Below are positions 11,545 through 21,679 of a stretch of DNA of 64,000 nucleotides, piece by piece. The stretch is from Isoetes taiwanensis. Taxonomy: Eukaryota; Streptophyta; Lycopodiopsida; Isoetales; Isoetaceae. Each line of letters starts with the position of its first letter. The first letter of the stretch is position 1. The position numbers and the translations under genes are program-made. The stretch spans positions 3,939,815 to 4,003,814 of the forward strand of contig JAJEKV010000066.1 in assembly GCA_021234155.1 (NCBI GenBank), read 5' to 3'. The notes under the pieces were generated by a model. It made no database searches. It saw only the letters and a list, made by a program, of their open reading frames with translations, and had not been told where the DNA came from.

Positions 11545-13567
11545 TAAGTTTTTATGAGGGGCTTTAACTTCCTATATCGAAGAATTGGTGTGTTTTGAAC
11601 ACCACCACAAATTAGATCTATCCACTTTGAGCTTTGATCGTAATTATACGGAATCATTACGGTGAAAAAAGAAGAAGCATCTCCATAGATTGCAAGAAGA
11701 TGCCATTGCAAACGACCAAGTCTTATTCCAAGTCTTATTCTAGTCCGAATGTTGGCCTTTGACTAGTATGTGGGGGTTTCATTTGGGTCAATTGCCACCC
11801 AAAGTGGTCGATCAGAAGTGGAAGGACAATTTGTTTTCTGTAAGTTATTTCCTGTTTATATGTATGTGTATTTCCTGTTATATTGTAACAAACAAAGCTT
11901 TTTAACTTTTTTCCCTAGTGTATGTCCACTTGCAGTCTCGGATGGATTCTGCCAAAACATTCTCCTTTTGCAGCACTTCAGATTCTGGTGATATTGAAGA
12001 TTGTATGAGGTTAGCAAGCTTTTCTAATATTAAATTGCTCATTTTTGTTGTTTTAAGATTGTGAACAATATCATGTAAATTTGTCATGTCTTTGTTTTGA
12101 ACTCATGTAAAGATGTTCTTGCAAAAATCTTGGTGATGCTACCATCTCAAAGCCTCTAGAAAGTTTGAAAATGTGCGGAGTTCATCAAAAGATGAATGTC
12201 TTGTGAGCTATGACATGTAACAAAGGAGAATAATTTGGGAACAGTTAGAAGACTCTCAAGCACAGGAAATTCAATCTTCTGAAGAATGCAATACATTATG
12301 GTCTTCATGCCTAGTTCCATGTAGTGCGTAATTGGCTTGATGAGTAATTGGAAGTCTTAACTGGGTTGCTTGATTATCTGCGGTAGTACTCTAAAGAGGA
12401 GCTCTTTGAAGTTCACACTGCAACCTGACAGTTTGGTCTTTTTGACCTTGTATTGTGGCTGGCTAAATGACAGTTTGGTCTTTTTGACCTTGTATTGTGG
12501 CTGGCTAAACGGATTCTTGCGTTCCTAAAGTGGCCGGGGTTGGGCAAGACAGAGTTCACTGATAAAAGTCTGGCAAAACTCTGTCTTGCCCAACCCCTTA
12601 CAATACAAACTTTGTGAGTGAATCAAGGTGGCCACTTTAAGAATGCAAGAATCCGTTTAGCCAGCCACAATGCAAGGCCAAAAAGACCAAATTGCCAGGT
12701 TGCAGTGTGAACTTCAAAGAGCTCCTCTTTAGAATACTAGCGCAGATAATCAAGCAACCCAGTTAAGACTTCCCATTACTCACCAAGTTGATTACGCACT
12801 ACATGGCAAGGCATGAAGACCATAGTGTATTGCATTCTTCAGAAGATTGAATTTCCTGTGCTTGAGAGTCTTCTAACTGTTCCCAAATTATTCTCCTTTG
12901 TTGCATGTCATAGCTCACAAGACATTCATCTTTTGATGAAATCTGCACATTTTCAAACTTGCTAGAGGCCTTTGAGATGACAGCATTAACAAGATTTGTG
13001 CAAGAACGTCTTTACATGAGTTCAAAACAAAGACATGACAAATTTACATGACACTGTTCACAATCTTAAAACAAATACAAAAATGAACAATTTAACATTA
13101 GAAAAGCTTGCTAACCTCATACAATCTTCATTATCACCGTAATCGAAGTGGCCGCAAAAGGAGAATGTTTGGCGTAATCCATCCGAGACCTAAGGATGGG
13201 ATGCTAGGGAAAAAAGTTAAAAAAACTTTGTTCGTTGCAATATAAATACACATACATATAAACAGGAAACAACTTACAGAAAATAGATTGTCCTTCCATT
13301 TCCGATCGACCACTTTGGGTGGCAATTGACCCAAATGAAACCCTGATATACTAGCTGAGAGGCCAACATTCTGGACTAGAATAAGACTTGGAATAAGACT
13401 TAGCTGTTTGCAATGGCATCTTCTTGCAATCTATGGAGATGTGCTTCTTCTTTTTCACTATAATGATTCCAGATAATTCTGATCAGCTCAAAGTGGATAA
13501 TGATCTAATTTGTGGTGGTAAAAACACCAATTCTTATGATAGGAAGTTAAAGCCCTGTAAAAACTTA
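11545..13567. repeat. Large imperfect palindrome, arms of about 1 kb
   Basis: The left arm (about 11,545-12,556) is the reverse complement of the right arm (about 12,577-13,567), with small indels. The arms meet at a near-perfect 21-bp stem (GGGTTGGGCAAGACAGAG at 12,536-12,553 and its complement at 12,580-12,597) around a loop of about 20 bp. The left arm has an extra 42-bp tandem copy (12,426-12,509) and lacks about 37 bp next to the centre. The outer part of the left arm is also the end of duplication unit 2. No gene recognised inside. Confidence 0.85.
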
Positions 13568-13570
13568 GAA

Positions 13571-13665
13571 TGGTGACCAAATTTGCAGCATGAAAGACGA
13601 AGATTGTGTAGGATAGAATGTAGATGGCATAGCAGAGTTATGAAATTGATTTGAATTTGGCGGAC
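13571..13665 (-). pseudogene. 95-bp fragment of the trihelix gene
   Basis: Matches positions about 718-812 of trihelix copy 1 (Pro/Ser-rich part upstream of KKRKREK) in the same orientation, immediately outside the palindrome. It is a third, very short remnant of this gene and shows that the cluster once extended further. Confidence 0.6.
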
Positions 13666-14459
13666 CAGCGGAGACGGACGGGCGGGCACTTAACTATGCC
13701 ATTCATTTGTTGCCGTTGGATTATCTTAATATTAAATCGCTACGGCTTCCTTTCAGTACGCCGGAGTTTGACTCGAGCTTCCTTTCGGTAAGGCTATTTG
13801 TGATCGGACTCCAAAATAGGGTTAATAAAGTAGTTTTTCAGTTGCAAGTTTTCATTTGCATCTACATAAGCCATTGGCTTTTTTGTTGCAATCCGGCCCT
13901 GTTAAATCCGAACTTCTGCCGAGTGCACAAGTTACATGCAGCATGACCTTTTAGAAAATATCCTTTGGTAAGTACTGTCTTATTGACCTAAAACATGACT
14001 TGCAATTCTATCTATCTATCCTTCGAATTTTTCTTCCGTCATCAAACTTCCCCTTCTTTCTTCTCTTCCTGTTTTCTAGCAGTTGGAGTAAAGAGCACCC
14101 TGCAACATTTCTTCATTTAGATGGGACGTTTGATGTTTGGAGAAAGAGAGTAGCTGTTTAAGGATTCTGGACACCCTCTGCTATATGTTCCGCAGGTGTG
14201 TTCATGCGCAAATTTTTTGGATCTATAGCATAAGAAGATATGCGTGTTGCTTACTTCTCGATAAAATTGTCATGTTGCAGTTTGCGAAACTTATGAAAGG
14301 AGGATGTAATACCAGCCTTACACTTGAGCACAAATCATCTAGCTCTAAAATACAAGAATGTGGTAAGAATATTAGTAACATGTGGTCTCTGTAGTAAGAT
14401 TTGGAACTTAGACTTAAAACAGACCCAAAGTTCTTTCCTTGTGGATAATAAGCAGCTAC
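13666..14459. other. Non-coding stretch between the trihelix cluster and the importin exons
   Basis: Mixed composition with pyrimidine-rich tracts near 14,030-14,080. The frames here (for example 13,707-13,946 plus) show no recognisable domain and I do not call them genes. Confidence 0.4.
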
Positions 14460-14730
14460 CTGTACATACTCATTAAGAGAGTCCAAAATGCTTGCACAAA
14501 TTTCTGTTTCTGGCATCTGCAGTATTTAACAGATGAGTTAATCACATCAGCACATAGACATTACCTATAGCCTTATGTCAAACCCCAGCAATAATGCCTA
14601 CTTCTAGAAGCCAAAAATTGATGGTAGCTATAACCTTATGCAATGCTTCAACCAGAGCAGGCACTATGTAGTCACACAGTTGCTTAATGTATGACTGATC
14701 CCGTTCAACTGCCTGCGTTTTCTCAACAGC
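14460..14730 (-). pseudogene. Two adjacent exons of an importin-5/IMB3-like karyopherin
   Basis: On the minus strand, an exon at about 14,730-14,635 reads AVEKTQAVERDQSYIKQL then CDYIVPALVEALHK and ends AAG|GTTATA. The next exon (14,516-14,460) follows CTGCAG and reads MPETEICASILDSLNEYVQ, ending CAG|GTAGCT. Phases agree (both 0), and the joined sequence is one to two HEAT-repeat helices typical of plant IMB3/importin-5, a nuclear import receptor for ribosomal and other cargo. No other exons of this large protein (about 1,100 residues in the family) are seen, so this is either part of a gene with very long introns or an isolated fragment. Confidence 0.65.
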
Positions 14731-16900
14731 AAAAGAAATAAATCATATACCTGTCATCATCAGACTCTATATCTTCTTCGGAATTTGATCTGTGATGTTC
14801 AGTCTTTCATGCTAATGCTTGCATTCTATATGTTACTGTTTAAGCATACATGGGCCTTTTTTTAAGCATGGCGCAATATGTTTCAGTTTATAGATTGTTG
14901 GTGTACTTCTTGATTCAAGACAAATCAAGTCAATCATGGACGAACTTAAGCATGTCTTGACACCCAGTAGCACGAGGAAAAGATCCTTGCACGTTTTAGG
15001 GCCACATATTTTATGTCTTCACTCTTCAATATGATCTAAGATATTTTTGTTAGTAAATGGTGCTGAAACCATGACACAAACTTTTATGGTAAGTTAATTT
15101 TAAAAACCTTTTCTATTAAGTAGGCTTACAAATCTAATCAATGTCTAGGAAACTATTGGAAGGTTTGATGGTTCATAATATTCTATCTTCAATCAAGGTA
15201 TTAAGCTTTTGGTATTAAGTAGGTGGGCTGAGCATGCATTACGCCAATCAATATCTGTAGTTGATGTCTTGGTGGTGCTAGTATGGGTCATCGTCTATAC
15301 CATTTTCATTGAGAATCGAGATGGAAGGATTAATTTTGTAAGCAGTACTTTATGCACGTAATTGTAGTCATGATGCCCTAATGACATATGGTTGTTGATA
15401 ATTTTGAATGAGAATTTGACTATGATTTGATCCTCAAGATTTGAACCCCATCCAACACACTAGTAGTCTATTGGCCTAAATACACACCAATATATCACAA
15501 CTTAACCACAACCATCTTTTTTTACCATTCCTAGCCCTTTGCCCCAAGCCAGCGCTTGTAGCTGCCAAAGTTGAACTGTCGAGTTTCAGGACTAAAAAAC
15601 AAGAAAGTGGAGTCTTGGCATTGATCTCTTCTCTCTTCTTGAAATCCCTTGCATCCTCGAGATCCAAAGCTCCAAGCACTCTCCAAATTGAATGAGCCCA
15701 AATTGAACTCGCTTTAAGAAAAAATCAAAATGTGGTCCAGGAATTGAAAACAATGATGATATTGCAATCCACATATACGTGGGCTAGCAGATTTTATCAT
15801 AAAGCATGCTAAGGCAATGAAACAATTTTAGCCCTGACCGTGGGATGTCTTACATGTCATAGGCATGAAATCAATGCATTTGGAAATCCCACTAAAAGGA
15901 ATAATGGTAGTGTAATTCTCCTTCGACGAAGGGTATTACACTCTGGGATATTCCACTGGAGGGAACAACTCAAAAGTTAATTGACGGTGGAGCATTCCTG
16001 ATACGCGATTCCTCCAGATAGGTTCACTGAACAACAACTGAGATTCTCTCGATGGCGAATGGTTTGGATGGCCTGCAAAGTACTGCAGTATATCTCTGGC
16101 ATGCCCCTCCCATCCCAGTTTGTGGGGTGATTCCTTCTTGTGGGATATAACAAGGGGATGATATTTTATGGAGGAATTGTTTGGACATGATTCCTTCTGA
16201 TGGAATGACCTATGGGGTATTTTTTTTCTACCTCACAAGAGATTATGTATGACGGGATAATTGGGTTGTGATACCGTTCGGAAGGATTTATCTAGTGTGA
16301 TTCCTCGTGGCAGTATCAAGAGGTGTGATTCCACCAGAAGGGTTCAACATCATCCTACAAATATGCTATAGAATGTGACAATATTTTTGAACAACCTAAT
16401 CTGTGTGAAACCTCCAGCAAACTGTAGGATGCTTAGATTAAAATTAAAATTCAAAGATTAAATCAATACAAAGATGTTGCAATGAAATAAAATCAAATAG
16501 CAAAGGATTTAACATAACAAATGTTTAATTCACACTTCAATTATCACGGCCAGTCGAATAGTTGACAATGATTTCTATGACAGACTTTTTACGGAGAAGG
16601 AAAATCAATCATTACTTGGCTTTATATCTACTTTAGATTCTTCACTACTGGGATTCTCATTCAAAAGTGATCGACTCAATCGATCAGAGGTAATATGAAT
16701 GAATAATATTTTAACGTCCATGAAGACTAAAAAGTCTATCGGGCAAATATACAATGTTGATCTATGGAATTGATGGAAGTAAATGTATTGCATCCACTCC
16801 CGTCTATGCTCTTGAATAGTATGGATGTACTGGTGACAATCTGTGAAGCCGGTCAAGTCCAAATCCCAATCCAAAATGGAGTATTGTGCACGTATGTCAT
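14731..16900. other. Stretch with no confident gene
   Basis: A minus-strand frame of 103 codons (16,605-16,916) has no recognised domain. Near 15,430-15,480 the minus strand has GGGGTTCAAATCTTG, like a tRNA B box, but no tRNA folds around it. The rest shows repetitive phrases around 15,900-16,340 (GATTCC variants) and nothing else I can name. Confidence 0.4.
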
Positions 16901-17575
16901 TTTTTTTTAAGGACAAAAAGCAAGTTTATTAATCATAGGTAAGCATTACAAGATGTATAAATCTCATCTAGCTGTGCAAACACAAGCCAACGCTCCCGAA
17001 GCACGAGCCTAAAGCATTATGTACTCACTCCAACATAAGAGACTAATGATAAGAATTAATTTGAAGATATCAAATCCAAATATGGTCTCTCACTTCTTCC
17101 CTGAGGGAGGAAGAGTCATAAGCCGTCAGTATCTTAGTCTGGGCTACAACAATGACTCTACGAACAGGTGAATAAATGCCTTGAAAAATGTGCAGCCTAC
17201 GACGCTCCCAGATTGATCACGGTAACCAACCAGACCCGAGATGAAATGCCTTCTATTTATCTCCCATGCACCTGGGTAGGACGCTAGGAGAATAGATTGG
17301 CAATCTAGTGTACTGTTAAATAATCCTTGGAGCCAAGACCATGCTAGTTGAACTTCTGGACAGGAAAAGAGGCAATGCTCAAGTGTTTCAACATCTAAAA
17401 GACAAAGTGGACATACTGCAGAGTTGCGAGGATCATAGTGATGCTGCAAGGTGTTTACATGCAAACACCTATATAAGACTTGCCACCAAAGTACAAGTGT
17501 TATGTGCGAGCCCGCATGGGTTCTGTGATCAGTAATTGCCATCCATTTGGCAATGGGAGGGGACGTGGCGCTAAG
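16901..17575 (-). mobile_element. 5'-truncated LINE 3' end with zf-RVT domain
   Basis: The minus-strand frame 17,542-17,144 has the zinc-binding region found after plant LINE reverse transcriptases: LWWQVLYRCLHVN, CPLCLLDVETLEHCLFSCP and WSWLQGLF. A short poly(A) (T8 on the plus strand at 16,901) marks the 3' end. The 5' boundary near 17,575 is approximate and I did not find a clear target duplication. It belongs to the poly(A)-tailed L1-type group, unlike the LINEs with simple-repeat tails elsewhere in the window. Confidence 0.75.
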
Positions 17576-19226
17576 AGCACATGGTATTCCAATTCATAAA
17601 GTTAGAAAATATCTTCCCTTTTTCTAAGATCCAATTTCCAAATTATCGGAAATATCTTCCTATTTCTAAAGATTTATGTCCAAATTATCCTCGCTATTCT
17701 TATCTATGCTATTCTAGATCCAAACATTCTTCTATTTTTGACAAATATCTTCCGTACATTGATATAGACACCCTAGTTTAATATTTATCAACCATTAACA
17801 ATTATTTCTAAATTTTAATTATTCTAGCCTAGGTCCATAAGGAATAAATTATTTTCTTCCCGGACAACCCTTTTGGAGCATCACATGAATCATGAAGTCT
17901 TTGAAACATACAGTCTATGAAATATAAAATATCATGTCTTTACTTACATTACATTTTGTTGTTTATGTCAATCGTGTGTTATGTGGCATTGATTCTTTCA
18001 AGGAATCTTTAGTAGATTTTTCATTTGAACTTTCATATAATATTCCAGACATTTACCCAACATTTTGCGCATTTTCATGTAACAAAAATGTCACTTTAGA
18101 TGACATTCTCATGTGTAAACACTGCCTGCCCTCCTCCTTTTCAATGATCTTAGCTACGACTTCTTTGTCAAATCCAAGTTCAATAACATAATTCGATTTG
18201 GGCTTTACATTATTTCCAACCCTCATTCCAACGATTTCAAGACATTCAAGAACAATCAGCGCAACGGACCTTTATGTCAAGTCCACACCTAAGTCTCAGC
18301 AATTCAGCATTGCCAATAATATGCAAGATAATTCAAGAATGGCGAATTATGGCGTAAGCCGCCGCAAATGAGGTTTCCGCCCTCATAAGATCTTATGTCT
18401 GCAGTAATATTATCCAAGTCAATGTGGCTTCGAATCAACCCCATTAGAAACAATAAAAGAGATGATGCTTGACTTTCTCAATCGAAAATGGTGCCCTATG
18501 TTTATCTCCAATGAGGGAACTGGCACTGCTCTTGCCAAGGAACCTGCTTGCCAATGATGTACTATTGTCTTGGAGCACCATAATTGCAGGGTAGGCAAAT
18601 GTGCTGACATCCCAAACTTAGTTTCGTGCATGGGCTTGGAGAAGATCTCCATATGTATGGACCTTGTGCTTTCATGTGCATATGACAAATATGGAAGGCT
18701 CCAAAAAGCTATGGTATATTTTTGACACGTTATTTCTTGAACCAAATCCCACAAATGAATATGTCAAGTGCAATGACGGAATAAGCCACCAAACAAAGTC
18801 ACAATCTCTGATATAAAGGTAAGGAACTAGACTACATCACTGTATTTTGCAGCTGGATATAATGTATTAGTGTTCTAAATATTGAAGCTCCAATTTCGCG
18901 TATCAAATGTGCTCTGTCAGAACCTTTCAATTCTTTAATATTGACTTCAACTCTTGTTCCACAATCCAACCTCAATACAACATATTGCTATGCTGCAGCA
19001 TGAAGTCAACACAAAACATAACTTCAAATTATGGATAGTTTTACATGTTTTTACGTCCATAAGCAGTTAGTGGCCGAATTATGTTCCCCTACTAACGAAA
19101 ACATGATCATTCTCCCATGATCAAAATAAATGTGAATCACGGTTTACGAACTCATGAGTAATTAACATCATTCTTCTATGTCAAATATAACCAATGTGTA
19201 TTTTAATATTCATGTTCTTGCCCATC
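17576..19226. other. AT-rich stretch downstream of SPO11-2, no gene recognised
   Basis: A minus-strand frame of 111 codons (18,754-18,419) and a plus-strand frame of 85 codons (17,934-18,191) have no recognisable motifs. This is presumably the 3' flank of the SPO11-2 gene. Confidence 0.4.
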
Positions 19227-21106
19227 TCAAATATAATCCATGTGCATGATATGATCAATAACATACTTAAGCAGATATTGGTAACCATGCACATAAAGTG
19301 CTTCAATTTCTATGCGATAGCCAATTTCTAACATCTTCTGGAGCTCACTTTTATAATCTGGATATGGATAATTTTGAAGAAAAAAAATGGTGGCATAAAT
19401 TGCCAGAAAACCAATTCTGTTTTCCCACTATAGGAACTTGCCTGTAGTAGCTTAGATTTGAGCAAAGCATTTGCCAGCTGATGGTCTGTCTGTGTTAAAT
19501 CAATAAGCGTTTCTGGCAGTATTAGACCCAAATTAGTGCTTCGAATCCCTAACCACTTCACATTACACACTAATATTGATACCCATTAGTGAAAACAGGA
19601 CAATTAAGCTTCTAAATTTGTGCAGTTCATACCATAGTGAGGTGTTTCGAGGCCCATGTTTATGCTTCTAAATTTATAAGTACACAATATAGAAAGCCCA
19701 TATGGATTGCTGAACTTCAGCAAAAGAAAATGTCTGAGCCTTCTTTTGCTTCAACGGCATTGGTTAGAGCTTGTATTTCTTACCAGTCAACCAATTCCAA
19801 TATAGGAAGATTTGGAAATTTTTAGAAGATCTTTGTAAAAGTGCCCTATAGTATAATATGATGTCGGGCCCAATACTTGTGATGTCTTCTCCAACAAATT
19901 AGGTAGAGAGGGACATGCCTTGATGCCAAGTCCTGGGAAACCTTTCCCCTGTAATTATAATGCTAGGTATGCTCTGAAAATATTTATCTTCGGACAATCT
20001 CGAAAAATAGCATCCCGCACTGAGTCCATTGGATGAGAAAACAAACAAAAGGCACAAAAGAAGGGGTGGAGAGGGAGAGGAGACCTTCTCTACGGAAAGT
20101 ATATACGGGTTTCTTGATTTAAACACAAGCCTCTCAGCAGCACGTCAACATCTCCGGTGACATACCGACCACTAGAACCCAAGCATGTGCAATCTACAAA
20201 CTCCCTTCCAGGATCCTACCAAAATATGCAGTTTTAAACCGGCTTCTTTCTATGCAAGCTATCAGTACAAGTCTGAATTAGACCTAGAATTGGTACCTCT
20301 ATCTAAATGCGACCAATAATTGCACCCCTGCTGGATGCAATAATGCCAAGGCTATGACGTGCACATTGTAACAAGGCTACTACATCTAGAATAAATTCAT
20401 TACAACATGAAAGATATTATAGATCTGCAGAAGGACCTTGCCTTGTATAGTCTTATTGACTTGTCTTTGAGTGACAAAGTATTCAGGTGCATCAGACAAG
20501 AGTTTATAAAACATTTCTCGCTGTGTAACCTTTTTCCCCAATCCAAGCAGCTCATAACATAGAGCAAGGACCATCCAAACTGGTCATATGGTCTAAGTCA
20601 AAATCCAGGAACTAACAAACATAGAAAATGAAAGATAATATTGTGTGTCATGCCTTGTATGAAGCTCTTTATTCCATTTAATTTCAATAGTGTCTTCTCA
20701 CACTTGTTACGGGATAAAAGCATAGCATCCATATCACTAAAACCTTCACGAAAAAATGTGTTTGAAGCATTTCTACAGACCTTAAAAATGAACAGGAATA
20801 AGGAAAAGAAACTAGGCATGCAGGTGAAAATCATAATATTTAATTGCAAAGCCTATCAAGGAGAAGTTGCATATGGAAGGGGATGAAGCGCTCAGAGCAG
20901 CCAGAAATTGCTTCACTAAGACTTCGATTCTTGCCCTCACCTAACATAATAGAATTTTGCAAAAATTGAAAACTTATCTGCAGAAAGATCCGAGCTGAAG
21001 AAAAGAATATGTACAATAACAAAATACAATAATGAGAAACTTGAGAAGGATTGGAGAAATCGGCGATGCAGCAGATCTCGTTAGGATCGAAAGCCGTGGT
21101 GGACAT
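19227..21106 (-). CDS. SPO11-2: SPO11-2-like meiotic topoisomerase VI A subunit, about 11 exons
   Basis: SPO11 makes the DNA double-strand breaks that start meiotic recombination; plants use a SPO11-1/SPO11-2 pair with a MTOPVIB subunit in the nucleus. Exons seen: 21106-21041 (MSTTAFDPNEICCIADF); about 20940-20855 (VRARIEVLVKQFLAAL); 20780-20654; 20579-20442 (TQREMFYKLLSD, with the catalytic Tyr); 20385-20297 (DVVALLQCARHSLGIIASSR); 20215-20085 (ends YILSVEK, Toprim Glu); from 20019; about 19840-19776 (FPNLPILELVD); 19709-19633 (NPYGLSILCTY); 19569-about 19450 (CNVKWLGIR); 19357-19227 (IEIEALYVHGYQYL, stop TGA). Intron phases mostly agree, and the Asp of VD-CNPYG survives across its intron. 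Problems: an in-frame TAG at 20303-20305 and single-base shifts in the exons near 20115, 20015 and 19795. Several introns use GC donors. Identity is strong; whether the breaks are real is open. Confidence 0.85.
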
Positions 21107-21600
21107 AGCCGGAGATCAAAGCTTCAATTATTAATGCTCGACTCTAGCAAGCAATTGCCTGGTGGTGCCGTGCAGAAATCCGGCGAGGAAAGGCCATAGA
21201 AGGAGCCGTTCAGAAATCCGGCCAGGAGTAGTTACAGAAGGAAATTTCTTTGATTGCAGCTTTGGCAGAAATTGATTGCAGAGCAGAGGCGGATCTGGCA
21301 GAATCTGGATTCAGCAGATTAGAGAAATTCGAGATTGGTGTTGTGCAGAGAAACTCGGAAGTGGAGCTTGATCCAGAAACGAGGTTGCAGAGCGTTTATT
21401 CTTCCGCTGGAGCTGCAGACTCTGCAAGAAAGAGCGAGATTAAAGAAAGCCATTCTACATGCAAGCAGCATGTTGTAGCCCACGTTTGCCTTGGAGGCTT
21501 TGTCTGTATTGCCAGTTATCCCAGTTCAAACATTAGCGGCCCACACCAGGTGACCGTCAGTTTACAGGGACCAACAGGTTTGGAGTAGTCACCAGCATAT
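21107..21600. promoter_or_regulatory. Upstream region of SPO11-2, with an uncharacterised plus-strand ORF
   Basis: This sequence lies directly upstream of the SPO11-2 start and probably holds its 5' UTR and promoter. It contains short repeats of CAGAAATCCGGC (about 21,172 and 21,211). A 112-codon plus-strand frame (21,250-21,588) reads away from SPO11-2 with composition unlike the neighbouring non-coding DNA (acidic start, RLEKFEIGVVQR), but I recognise no domain. No TATA box stands out clearly enough to call. Confidence 0.3.
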
Positions 21601-21679
21601 CCTAGGTATATTTTAGCATATACCTAGGATATGCCACAAACTCACATAAGCGAAGGTTTGTTCCCTAGGGATAACCCAA

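Larger units (their letters stand above)
6081..12036. repeat. Tandem segmental duplication, unit 2 (5,956 bp)
   Basis: Second copy of the unit starting at 143, at an offset of about 5.94-5.95 kb. The two differ by scattered small indels, by the number of AATAAG units in the LINE tail (7 in unit 1, 4 here), and by clustered changes at CAG/CTG. The near identity suggests a recent duplication. Confidence 0.9.

Noticed and set aside
15430-15480. tRNA gene suggested by GGGGTTCAAATC on the minus strand
   Set aside because: No acceptor stem or cloverleaf can be drawn around it; at most a degenerate SINE.
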